NCBI GenBank assembly: GCA_050053595.1
Contig: JASFTK010000045.1
Span: forward strand, 1 to 11,590
Direction: 5' to 3'
DNA: 11,590 nt
Origin: GCA-2726865 sp050053595
GTDB lineage: Archaea > Thermoproteota > Bathyarchaeia > TCS64
Part shown: one piece after another, positions 6,852 through 11,590 of the stretch
Position numbering within the stretch: the first letter of the stretch is position 1
Layout: each line of letters starts with the position of its first letter
Position numbers and translations under genes: made by a program
Notes under the pieces: generated by a model
The model's database searches: none
The model's input: only the letters and a program-made list of their open reading frames with translations
What the model was told of the DNA's origin: nothing

Positions 6852-7622
6852 TTACCCTTGGACCTTTCTGGCGGTTGTGATATATCCTGAGTGACCGAGC
6901 ATACGGGTCTGGGGGCGGGTCTTGTTCTCCGCCACGGTTATCTTCCTCAATATCAGCTCTATGGTCTCCACCTCCACGAATTTGTGCCCCCGGATGGCGG
7001 AGACGGTCTTCATCACCTGCTCAATGGTGGGACTGAAAGAGGCAAAAACCCCGCCCCCCACCAAGGACTGATAGACGTGGGGGACTACAATCCAAGGGGT
7101 CGCCATATCCAGGACGACGGTGTCAATCCCTTCCTCGTCAATCCCCAGGGTGATGTCGCCCTCCTTGAGCTCGACATACCCCCCGAGCCCCGCCCTCTCG
7201 ATGTTACCCGCTGCCACCATCTGGAAAGATGGGTTTATCTCATAACTGTAGACCATCCCCCCAGGCCTGACGGCGTTGGCCAAGGCCATGGTGAGGGCGC
7301 CACTCCCGGTCCCGGCTTCGACCACCCGCATACCGGACCCGAGGTCGAGTCGGATCAGCAGGTATCCGATATCCTTGGGGTAGAGCACCTGGGTCCTCCT
7401 ATCCGTCTTGAGGATCCTGTCCCGGACCAGAGGTTTGAGGGCATGGAATGAGATGCCCAGACTGCTCCGGATGGAGGACCCGTAGGGTCTACCTATAAGC
7501 GCGCCTAACTCCAAGAAGCCCTTGTGAGTGTGAAATTTCTTCTCTCCCTCAACCCGCACCAGATAGGTCTTCCTGTCGTCGAGGTAAAGGAGGACATCGT
7601 CTCCCTCTCCAATAACGCTCAT
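6852..7622 (-). CDS. trmI: tRNA (adenine-N1)-methyltransferase TrmI
   Basis: A class I SAM-dependent methyltransferase that makes 1-methyladenosine in the T loop of tRNAs (positions 57/58 in archaea), stabilising the tRNA elbow. With the start at 7622 it has 256 residues, the usual archaeal length. A small N-terminal beta domain holds GEGDDVLLYL and a His/Gly-rich patch (HTHKGFLELGALIGRPYG). The Rossmann domain carries the SAM loop VVEAGTGSGALT (about 100-111), YSYEIN, the catalytic-site strand VVLDMATPW, and the C-terminal RPQTRMLGHSGYITTARK typical of TrmI. The frame extends 15 codons further to a GTG at 7667. The ATG at 7622 is preferred because homologues begin a few residues before EGDxVLL and because the TATA box at 7684-7692 would start transcription near 7661, inside the longer frame. 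Confidence 0.9.
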   Translation of the reverse strand: MSVIGEGDDVLLYLDDRKTYLVRVEGEKKFHTHKGFLELGALIGRPYGSSIRSSLGISFHALKPLVRDRILKTDRRTQVLYPKDIGYLLIRLDLGSGMRVVEAGTGSGALTMALANAVRPGGMVYSYEINPSFQMVAAGNIERAGLGGYVELKEGDITLGIDEEGIDTVVLDMATPWIVVPHVYQSLVGGGVFASFSPTIEQVMKTVSAIRGHKFVEVETIELILRKITVAENKTRPQTRMLGHSGYITTARKVQG

Positions 7623-7683
7623 ATCATGCCTAGAAGACAGATGGAGATTAAAATCTTCACCCACCACAGAAATGAGCGTCGTG

Positions 7684-7692
7684 ATTTAAAAT
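7684..7692 (-). promoter_or_regulatory. TATA box of trmI
   Basis: The minus strand reads ATTTTAAAT. The predicted start is near 7661, giving a leader of about 40 bases to the ATG at 7622, with AGG six bases before that ATG. This geometry argues against the alternative GTG start at 7667. Confidence 0.45.
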
Positions 7693-7786
7693 CCTGAAAC
7701 CCCTCTGACAAGTATACAACGCTGGAGTGGGATGAAGGAAAGTATGGAGTAGGGTGATGGGATAAAGACGCATAAGTACTGGGTAG

Positions 7787-7853
7787 AAAAAAAGAGGAGC
7801 GCCATGTTCATGATGGGGTATTATGGCGGTATTTTCAAGAAGATGGCGCTCCT
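7787..7853 (-). terminator. Stem-loop followed by T-run (intrinsic-type terminator or small ncRNA end)
   Basis: A perfect 11-base inverted repeat, AGGAGCGCCAT at 7795-7805 and ATGGCGCTCCT at 7843-7853, encloses a 37-base loop. On the minus strand the second arm is followed by CTTTTTTTC (seven T, 7787-7793). A GC-containing stem followed directly by a T-run has the form of an intrinsic terminator. It would stop minus-strand transcription between the cupin gene and trmI, or end a small RNA (see findings). On the plus strand the same stem covers the ribosome site and start of a candidate small ORF. Confidence 0.5.
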
Positions 7854-7968
7854 TGATTATGGTTTTGAACCAACCATATATAGCATTTATTTCGGGCCCC
7901 GATATACCCTCACCATTCAACGGGGGGGTGGCTCATCCTCCCATAAAATCTTTAAACTCTCTATGTGA
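7804..7968 (+). CDS. Candidate 54-residue small ORF, unknown function
   Basis: ATG at 7804 is preceded by the strong ribosome-site match GAGGAG (7794-7799) with a 4-base gap. The frame runs 54 codons to TGA. The peptide begins MFMMGYYGG, has several aromatic residues (YSIYFGPRY) and ends in a Gly/Ser-rich and basic stretch. It has no signal peptide and no family I recognise. It ends 18 bases before the next small ORF. Against it: two other frames are open here, no clear promoter is seen at the right distance, and the ribosome site and AUG lie in the left arm of the 11-base stem. It may be noise over a minus-strand terminator. Confidence 0.28.
   Translation: MFMMGYYGGIFKKMALLDYGFEPTIYSIYFGPRYTLTIQRGGGSSSHKIFKLSM
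7874..7883 (-). promoter_or_regulatory. Strong TATA box facing the stem-loop (also readable on the plus strand)
   Basis: The plus strand has CCATATATAG and the minus strand CTATATATGG. On the minus strand, 26 bases downstream falls at the beginning of the 11-base stem (7853), so a transcript from here would be essentially the hairpin and its T-run, about 65 bases long. On the plus strand it would start near 7905, where no start codon with a good frame follows closely. Confidence 0.35.
7951..7956 (+). promoter_or_regulatory. TATA box of the 41-residue membrane peptide gene
   Basis: TTTAAA preceded by the A-rich CATAAAATC (BRE-like) is centred 33 bases before the ATG at 7987. It predicts a start near 7980 and a leader of about seven bases, that is, a near-leaderless mRNA. 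This agrees with the lack of a ribosome site there. Confidence 0.5.
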
Positions 7969-7986
7969 CCATCAAAATGTCTCCGA

Positions 7987-8112
7987 ATGGATTTTGTGGA
8001 AACGCTCGCAAGTATAATGAGGAAATTGTTAATCCCCCTCCTCGCCGTTTCCGCAATCTGCCTATTGGGCTTCCTAGCAATGATCCTCCAAGGGAGAGAG
8101 GTAGATCTCTGA
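7987..8112 (+). CDS. Small single-span membrane protein, 41 residues
   Basis: ATG at 7987 opens a frame of 41 codons ending in TGA at 8110-8112. A short N-terminal segment MDFVETLASIMRK is followed by one hydrophobic helix of about 21 residues (LLIPLLAVSAICLLGFLAMIL, roughly residues 14-34) and the polar tail QGREVDL. The positive residues RK precede the helix and an acidic residue ends the tail, but the charge balance does not decide orientation. The TATA box TTTAAA lies at the right distance for a near-leaderless message. An in-frame ATG at 8017 would give a 31-residue version. A coherent transmembrane segment in such a short frame, together with the promoter, makes this the best small gene in the region. 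Function and family are unknown. The +1 frame is also open from ATG 7978 but encodes a Pro/Arg-rich peptide with no recognisable features. Confidence 0.55.
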   Translation: MDFVETLASIMRKLLIPLLAVSAICLLGFLAMILQGREVDL

Positions 8113-8131
8113 GCGTTGTAGGCCCATCGAA

Positions 8132-8235
8132 GACACCATAATCCCGGCGATATTATTGATATTAGAGCGTCCCTGATGACTTGATGGGTTGTTTTACAAC
8201 CATCTCCCCAAGGAGGAAACCCATAATATGGTGTC
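8132..8235 (+). repeat. Inverted repeats enclosing a hairpin; possible structured RNA
   Basis: GACACCATA (8132-8140) is the exact reverse complement of TATGGTGTC (8227-8235). Between them lies a compact hairpin: GATGGGTTGT (8183-8192) pairs with ACAACCATC (8196-8204) through a six-base stem, a one-G bulge and three more pairs, with a TTT loop. An alternative pairing, TATTAGA (8160-8166) with TCTAATA (8234-8240), shares two bases with the outer stem and would exclude it. No T-run follows on either strand, so it is not an obvious terminator. It could be a structured RNA or leader element, or chance. Confidence 0.3.
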
Positions 8236-8353
8236 TAATAACACCCACATCCCCCGCCAATCCAATAATCAAAATATTGTCCCTTATCCGCCATGGGCGC
8301 TCGGGAAGCCGGCTCCGCTTACCCTGGGTTCTCGGCTACTGGTCGATCCGTAG
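8228..8353 (+). CDS. Candidate 41-residue small ORF, unknown function
   Basis: ATG at 8228 is preceded by AGGAGG at 8211-8216, an 11-base gap that is longer than ideal. The frame ends in TAG at 8351-8353. The peptide is polar at its start (MVSNNTHIPRQSNN) and Pro/Leu-rich later (YPPWALGKPAPL), with no membrane segment or signal peptide and no recognisable family. The start codon lies in the right arm of the 9-base inverted repeat at 8227-8235. Support rests on the ribosome-site match only, so it is a weak candidate. Confidence 0.2.
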   Translation: MVSNNTHIPRQSNNQNIVPYPPWALGKPAPLTLGSRLLVDP

Positions 8354-8394
8354 CTGAGACAACTTTGAGGATGGTTGTAGTTTGGGGGCTACCT
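8236..8394. other. Spacer before the cupin gene with no established gene
   Basis: Apart from the weak small ORF ending at 8353, I see no tRNA, no oligo-T terminator and no clear TATA box in this stretch. A short palindrome, AGCCGGCT, lies at 8308-8315. This is the 3' flank of the cupin gene. Confidence 0.4.
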
Positions 8395-8817
8395 TCACTT
8401 GGCCTTGAGTGCCTCTACTTTCCGGTTGAACTCCTCAATCCGCTCATTTATCTCTAAGGTGAACTCGGGGAAATCATACTCCTCGGCCTCGAACATCCCC
8501 TCCCACCATTCGATAGTCAGGCAGTCTTCCTCAGGGAGGAAGATGTGGGGGACACCCGCAGGGACGTCGAGGATAGCCCCCTCCTCGAGATGATGGTCAA
8601 CGTTCTCCCCATCTACTTTGAAGACGTACCTACCGCTCCCATTGAGCAGCAAGGTGTGCTGGTCGCTTGGGTGGACGTGGTTCCCACGGTACATCCCTCC
8701 ACGGGTGAAAAGGACGGAGTACCATTTCCCCTTGTAGACCCAACTGTGGCCCTCCCCGACGGCGGTCGGCTCACCGCCACCCCATCTCTTGATGTCCAGT
8801 ATGAAGTCCAGAGTCAT
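8395..8817 (-). CDS. Cupin-domain protein
   Basis: A 140-residue single-domain cupin. The first motif is visible as GGMYRGNHVHPSDQHTLLLNG, where H47 and H49 are metal-ligand candidates and Q53 stands where the usual Glu would be. The second motif is GAILDVPAGVPHIF, with H91 as the last ligand. A bipartite tail (WWEGMFEAEEYDFPEF, then an acidic/basic helix to the C-terminus) follows the barrel. Single-domain cupins bind small molecules or act as isomerases, lyases or dioxygenases; no specific activity can be assigned. The ATG at 8817 has AGGAGA about 8 bases upstream. It lies 83 bases downstream of the GGT-family gene on the same strand, with a possible promoter of its own. Confidence 0.82.
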   Translation of the reverse strand: MTLDFILDIKRWGGGEPTAVGEGHSWVYKGKWYSVLFTRGGMYRGNHVHPSDQHTLLLNGSGRYVFKVDGENVDHHLEEGAILDVPAGVPHIFLPEEDCLTIEWWEGMFEAEEYDFPEFTLEINERIEEFNRKVEALKAK

Positions 8818-8857
8818 CCCAACTCTCTCCTAGATCGTAGCGGAATAGACCCCTCAT

Positions 8858-8867
8858 ATTGATAAGA
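8858..8867 (-). promoter_or_regulatory. Possible TATA box of the cupin gene
   Basis: The minus strand reads GAAAGG then TCTTATCAAT. The purine-rich part resembles a BRE, and the spacing predicts a leader of about 18 bases carrying the AGGAGA ribosome site. The A/T core is not a strong match. Confidence 0.3.
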
Positions 8868-8900
8868 CCTTTCATGGAGATGGAGACAATACCGCAGTCC

Positions 8901-10634
8901 CTAGATCGGGGGTGTTGGCTCCAAAGCTCTCTCCGCTGCGCTGCCACCTGAGAACCCCATCGAGGTCCCATCCGCTCTCCAGCAGGCCCCTCCATGCAGT
9001 AACCCTGTCTTAGGATCCCTCAGCACCCCATTCATCCCCCCGGCTATTTTGGGGATGGATACTACCTCGTGACCCCGTGCTCTGAGGCCGTCTCTAGTCT
9101 TTCCGGGGAACTTGTCTTCAATGACCAGTCTCTCCCCTGGTGTCCCCGCTATACCCATGGTCCATATCCTAGGGGCTTCCACCGCCTCCTGGATGGACAT
9201 CCCGAAATCGATGATGTTGACGAGGGCCTGGCAGACGGATGGGAATATCTTGAGTCCCCCAGGTGTCCCGATGCATAGAAAGGGCTCCCGCTCCCTGAGG
9301 ACGATGGTCGGGGACATGGAGCTGAGCATCCGCTTCCCACCAGCCACGGAGTTGGCCCTGCCAGGCCTCGGATCGAAGAGAGCCATGCAGTTGTTGAGCA
9401 GTATCCCCGTCCCAGCCGCAGTGACTTTCGAGCCGAAAGCCCCGTTCAGAGTCTGAGTGGCTGCGACCATGTTCCCCGTCGAGTCCATCGTGGATAGGTG
9501 GGTGGTGTAACCTCCCAGATACTCATAATGGGAGGGCTCCCCAGGGGAGTGGTCTCTAGCCTCCTCTCCTATCTCCCCCAACCTCTCAAGTGAATACTCC
9601 TCAGAGGTCAAGCCCCTTAAGGGCACCTCAACCAACGCTGGATCACCCATATACCTCTGCCTGTCTGCGAATACGATCTTGAGGACCTCGGCCATGAGGT
9701 GCAGATGCTCGACCGATCCAAAGGTCAAGCTACCCAGATCGAAATGCTCCAAGAGGTTCAACATCTGGACTATATGGGTGCCGCCACTGCTACCCGGGGC
9801 CATGGAGTAGATCTCATAATCCCCCCTGTATCCTCCCTTCACGGGGTCCCTCATTATCAACTCGTAATCGGCCAGATCCCCAGCTGTCAGTATACCGCCG
9901 TTCTCCTCTATATCGTCAACAATTGCCCGGCCAACAGCACCTCGGTAGAGCGCATCAGACCCCTCTCTTGCTATTTCCTTGAGGATCTGGGCGTACTCTG
10001 GCATCACCACCTTGTCACCCGGCTTGAGCGGTCTCCCACCAGGGAGGAAGGTCTCTGAACTCTCTGGGAACCGGGCAAGTTCATCATACAGCTGCTCCAC
10101 AATTGACGTGAGATAGGGGCTCGCCCGGTACCCACCCCAGGCCAGTCTGATGGCGGGAGCCATCACATCCCCTAATCTCAGGACACCATACCTTTCCACA
10201 ACGTGATCCCATGCCTTCAGTGTCCCAGGTGTGGCGACCGCAAGATGGCCTACCATGTTCTCCCTTCCCACGGTCTCAAAGATATTCTGGCCGGGCTTCC
10301 GCTCATCGACCATCCGGTACATGTCCTCAGTCGCTGCCTTTGGGGCGACGGCGTAGTTGTCGATAGTCTCTATCCGCCCTGTCTTGCCATCCCGGATGAC
10401 GAAAAAGCCCGCTCCGAAGACGCTGACCATCATTGGCTCCACGACAGTCAGTGCGAAAAGTGATGCGACGGCCGCGTCAAATGCATTCCCCCCTCGGGCC
10501 ATGATCTCAACACCGGCAGCGCTGGCGAGGGGATGGTTGGTGGCCACGACACCCCTGCCTGCGGTAACCCCTTCATTATGTGTCTCAAACCATACGTTGT
10601 GATTCCCAGTTTCATGCGCAGTGGTTCCGTCCAT
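8901..10634 (-). CDS. Gamma-glutamyltransferase-family Ntn hydrolase with altered substrate site
   Basis: A 577-residue homologue of gamma-glutamyltranspeptidase, an N-terminal-nucleophile hydrolase made as a proenzyme that cuts itself before a threonine. The predicted nucleophile is T377 in GGYTTHLSTMD, giving chains of about 376 and 201 residues. Other conserved landmarks are SSGGTHIVQM (282-291), N397 in TQTLNGAF, LLNNCM (412-417), LSSMSPTIV (437-445; oxyanion-side serines S438/S439) and GTPGG (456-460). Relative to E. coli GGT, the Arg that binds the glutamyl carboxylate (R114) corresponds to Y94 (IDNYAVAP in place of DFREMAP), and the Asp that binds the amino group (D433) corresponds to L419 (MALF in place of MDDF). 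There is no signal peptide, so it is probably cytosolic. The ATG at 10634 follows an in-frame TAG five codons upstream. Family certain; glutathione activity doubtful. Confidence 0.9.
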   Translation of the reverse strand: MDGTTAHETGNHNVWFETHNEGVTAGRGVVATNHPLASAAGVEIMARGGNAFDAAVASLFALTVVEPMMVSVFGAGFFVIRDGKTGRIETIDNYAVAPKAATEDMYRMVDERKPGQNIFETVGRENMVGHLAVATPGTLKAWDHVVERYGVLRLGDVMAPAIRLAWGGYRASPYLTSIVEQLYDELARFPESSETFLPGGRPLKPGDKVVMPEYAQILKEIAREGSDALYRGAVGRAIVDDIEENGGILTAGDLADYELIMRDPVKGGYRGDYEIYSMAPGSSGGTHIVQMLNLLEHFDLGSLTFGSVEHLHLMAEVLKIVFADRQRYMGDPALVEVPLRGLTSEEYSLERLGEIGEEARDHSPGEPSHYEYLGGYTTHLSTMDSTGNMVAATQTLNGAFGSKVTAAGTGILLNNCMALFDPRPGRANSVAGGKRMLSSMSPTIVLREREPFLCIGTPGGLKIFPSVCQALVNIIDFGMSIQEAVEAPRIWTMGIAGTPGERLVIEDKFPGKTRDGLRARGHEVVSIPKIAGGMNGVLRDPKTGLLHGGACWRADGTSMGFSGGSAAERALEPTPPI

Positions 10635-10675
10635 GGTAGAACAGCTCTATAATCTGTTCATGGTTGGGGCTTCGC

Positions 10676-10684
10676 TGTAAAACA
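10676..10684 (-). promoter_or_regulatory. Possible TATA box of the GGT-family gene
   Basis: The minus strand reads TGTTTTACA in the 64-base gap after the pyrophosphatase gene, about 46 bases before the ATG at 10634. No good ribosome site precedes that ATG. Another A/T patch (GATTATAGAG, 10643-10652) is too close to the start. Confidence 0.25.
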
Positions 10685-10698
10685 CTTTCGTGGTTTGT

Positions 10699-11220
10699 CT
10701 ATGCCTTCTCTTTATAGTATTCTCGGGCCCAATCTATGATCTCCTTGGCCTCGTCCGCATTCTCCCAACTCTTAACAGCGGTAGTCTTCCCCTCAGCCCT
10801 CTTGTAGTTCTCGAAGAAATAGGTGATCTCCCGCATCAATGACTGGGGGATATCCTCAAGTGAGTTGATGTGCTTGTAGAAGGGATCAGTGGTGGAGACT
10901 GTCACGATCTTATCGTCGAGGGCCCCTTCATCCACCATCTTGATGTTCGCAACGGGGCGGGCGAGGGCTACGCAGCCGGTAAATGTCGGCTCGTTGATCA
11001 GCAGCACGGCGTCGAGGGGATCTCCGTCGTCGTCCAGGGTCTGGGGGATGAAGCCGTAGTCACAGGGGAAGTAGGTGTAGAGGACCCTGTTGAGTCTGAA
11101 CACCCCCTGCCTCACGTCGTACTCGTACTTGTTCCGACTACCCCGGGTGAGCTCGATGACTACATAGACTTCGTCTGGTGGATTGGGGCCGGAGGAGAAC
11201 CCCCTCCATAGATTTGCCAT
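10699..11220 (-). CDS. ppa: Soluble inorganic pyrophosphatase, family I
   Basis: A 173-residue cytosolic enzyme that hydrolyses pyrophosphate to two phosphates, pulling nucleic-acid, tRNA-charging and activation reactions forward. The family I signature is DDDGDPLDAVLL at 63-74, with metal ligands D65 and D70, and the second pair D97 and D102 in KMVDEGALDDKIV. The numbering coincides with the E. coli enzyme. Substrate-side residues lie in FRLNRVLYTYFPCDYGFIPQT. Length is typical of archaeal and bacterial hexameric PPases. The ATG at 11220 has no clear ribosome site. A TATA-like CTAAAAT at 11250-11256 lies about 33 bases upstream, so the message is near-leaderless. It follows the HyuB gene by 39 bases and precedes the GGT-family gene by 64. 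Confidence 0.96.
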   Translation of the reverse strand: MANLWRGFSSGPNPPDEVYVVIELTRGSRNKYEYDVRQGVFRLNRVLYTYFPCDYGFIPQTLDDDGDPLDAVLLINEPTFTGCVALARPVANIKMVDEGALDDKIVTVSTTDPFYKHINSLEDIPQSLMREITYFFENYKRAEGKTTAVKSWENADEAKEIIDWAREYYKEKA

Positions 11221-11249
11221 GGGGATCTAGTAAGAGTTGACGACCCCCC

Positions 11250-11256
11250 ATTTTAG
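11250..11256 (-). promoter_or_regulatory. TATA-like box of the pyrophosphatase gene
   Basis: The minus strand reads CCCTAAAATGG just after the stop of the hydantoinase gene. The centre is about 33 bases before the ppa ATG, which predicts a leader of about seven bases and independent transcription of ppa. Confidence 0.45.
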
Positions 11257-11259
11257 GGT

Positions 11260-11590
11260 TTATGAACATCGAGACCGCCCACCTCTCTTCTTTTGACGAA
11301 GCTGCTCAGTCTCCTCCATAGAGACCGCCTTCCCGGTAACATCTAAGACTACACCATACTGCTCCTTAGCAGCCTCAGTGCTCACCAAGCCATTCAATAC
11401 ATCTCTCATGACCATATCAGGGGGACGTTCAAGGGGGTCGCCGTACCCTCCCCCGCCCGGGGTCCTGATGATGAGGGTGTCGCCCTTTCCTAGAGAGACT
11501 GTGCACTTAGAAGGTAGACGCCTCTCCTCCTCCCCTTTCACCAGTATGTACTCCCCTAAGGCCCCTGGACCGCCTCCCTTGATACCCCAA
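11260..11590 (-). CDS. Hydantoinase B / oxoprolinase family protein, C-terminal part, cut by the window edge
   Basis: The frame is open to the right edge, so this is the C-terminal piece of a larger protein (about 109 residues visible; full family members are about 500-600). Its first visible residues, GIKGGGPGALG, are the conserved glycine-rich stretch near the C-terminus of HyuB. They are followed by the diagnostic KGDTLIIRTPGGGGYGDPLERP and by MVMRDVLNGLVSTEAAKEQYGVVL. HyuB works with HyuA in ATP-dependent opening of N-methylhydantoin, 5-oxoproline or related cyclic imides, in the cytoplasm. HyuA would be expected upstream, beyond the window. The tail EETEQLRQKKRGGRSRCS is basic. A GTG inside the frame (11541) could be mistaken for a start, but the family match upstream of it shows it is internal. 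Confidence 0.9.
   Translation of the reverse strand, partial: WGIKGGGPGALGEYILVKGEEERRLPSKCTVSLGKGDTLIIRTPGGGGYGDPLERPPDMVMRDVLNGLVSTEAAKEQYGVVLDVTGKAVSMEETEQLRQKKRGGRSRCS

Noticed and set aside
6891..7451. Plus-strand open frame (186 codons) opposite trmI
   Set aside because: Product is His/Gly/Pro-rich with no domain, lying exactly over the TrmI methyltransferase domain; a shadow frame.
7657..7920. Minus-strand 87-codon frame upstream of trmI
   Set aside because: It runs through the 11-base stem-loop, the T-run and the trmI TATA box and overlaps the trmI start; the product has no recognisable features.
7823..8017. Plus-strand 64-codon frame
   Set aside because: It overlaps both better-supported small frames, has no ribosome site, and carries no coherent domain or membrane segment.
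7978..8142. Plus-strand 54-codon frame starting at the ATG just before the membrane peptide
   Set aside because: It shares the same TATA box but encodes a Pro/Arg-rich, featureless peptide; the overlapping frame with a clean transmembrane helix is more credible.
8172..8180. C-box-like TGATGA suggesting a C/D box guide RNA
   Set aside because: No D box (CTGA) lies at a suitable distance downstream and no C'/D' pair is visible.
8281..8360. GC-rich stretch with AGCCGGCT considered as a tRNA or SRP RNA remnant
   Set aside because: No acceptor or T-arm pairing and no conserved RNA signature could be found.
1..11590. Search for CRISPR arrays, insertion sequences and attachment sites
   Set aside because: No regularly spaced direct repeats, no transposase or integrase frame, and no duplicated tRNA 3' end downstream of tRNA-Ser in this window.

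Overview
The window looks archaeal. Upstream of several genes there are A/T-rich TATA-like boxes about 25-30 bases before a start codon or before the tRNA, with little or no leader. The tRNA-Ser gene has no encoded CCA. The TrmI protein is of the archaeal type, and the M42 peptidase and the VTT membrane protein resemble archaeal families. A protein- or peptide-consuming member of the Thermoproteota (Bathyarchaeia-like) or a related lineage would fit, but the sequence alone does not fix the taxon.

Layout from left to right. Positions 1-3033 (minus strand) hold the first codons of an unidentified gene, an Amidohydro_3/YtcJ-type metal-dependent amidohydrolase coupled to it by an ATGA overlap, and an M20 metallopeptidase. 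A plus-strand tRNA-Ser(GCT) follows at 3151-3234. Positions 3341-4838 hold a divergent pair: a GNAT acetyltransferase with a C-terminal YoaP-like thioredoxin-fold domain (minus) and a VTT/DedA membrane protein (plus). Positions 4835-6772 hold a Dam-family DNA adenine methyltransferase and an M42 aminopeptidase (both minus), then the tRNA m1A methyltransferase TrmI. Positions 7623-8394 contain no long gene. They do contain a hairpin followed by a T-run on the minus strand, three candidate small ORFs on the plus strand (one a convincing 41-residue membrane peptide behind a TATA box), and two inverted repeats. Positions 8395-11590 (minus) hold a cupin, a gamma-glutamyltransferase-family protein, a soluble inorganic pyrophosphatase and the C-terminal end of a hydantoinase B/oxoprolinase subunit.

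Taken together, five hydrolases (YtcJ-like, M20, M42, GGT-like, HyuB-like) cut peptide, amide or cyclic imide bonds, which suggests scavenging of peptides and modified amino acids. Housekeeping genes (tRNA-Ser, TrmI, pyrophosphatase) are interspersed. Most genes appear to have their own promoters, so the window is a run of short transcription units rather than one operon.

The points most worth a second look are: the GGT homologue, which keeps the autoprocessing Thr but has lost both residues that read the glutamyl alpha-carboxylate and alpha-amino groups; the structured small-ORF/ncRNA region at 7780-8353; and the GNAT-YoaP fusion.
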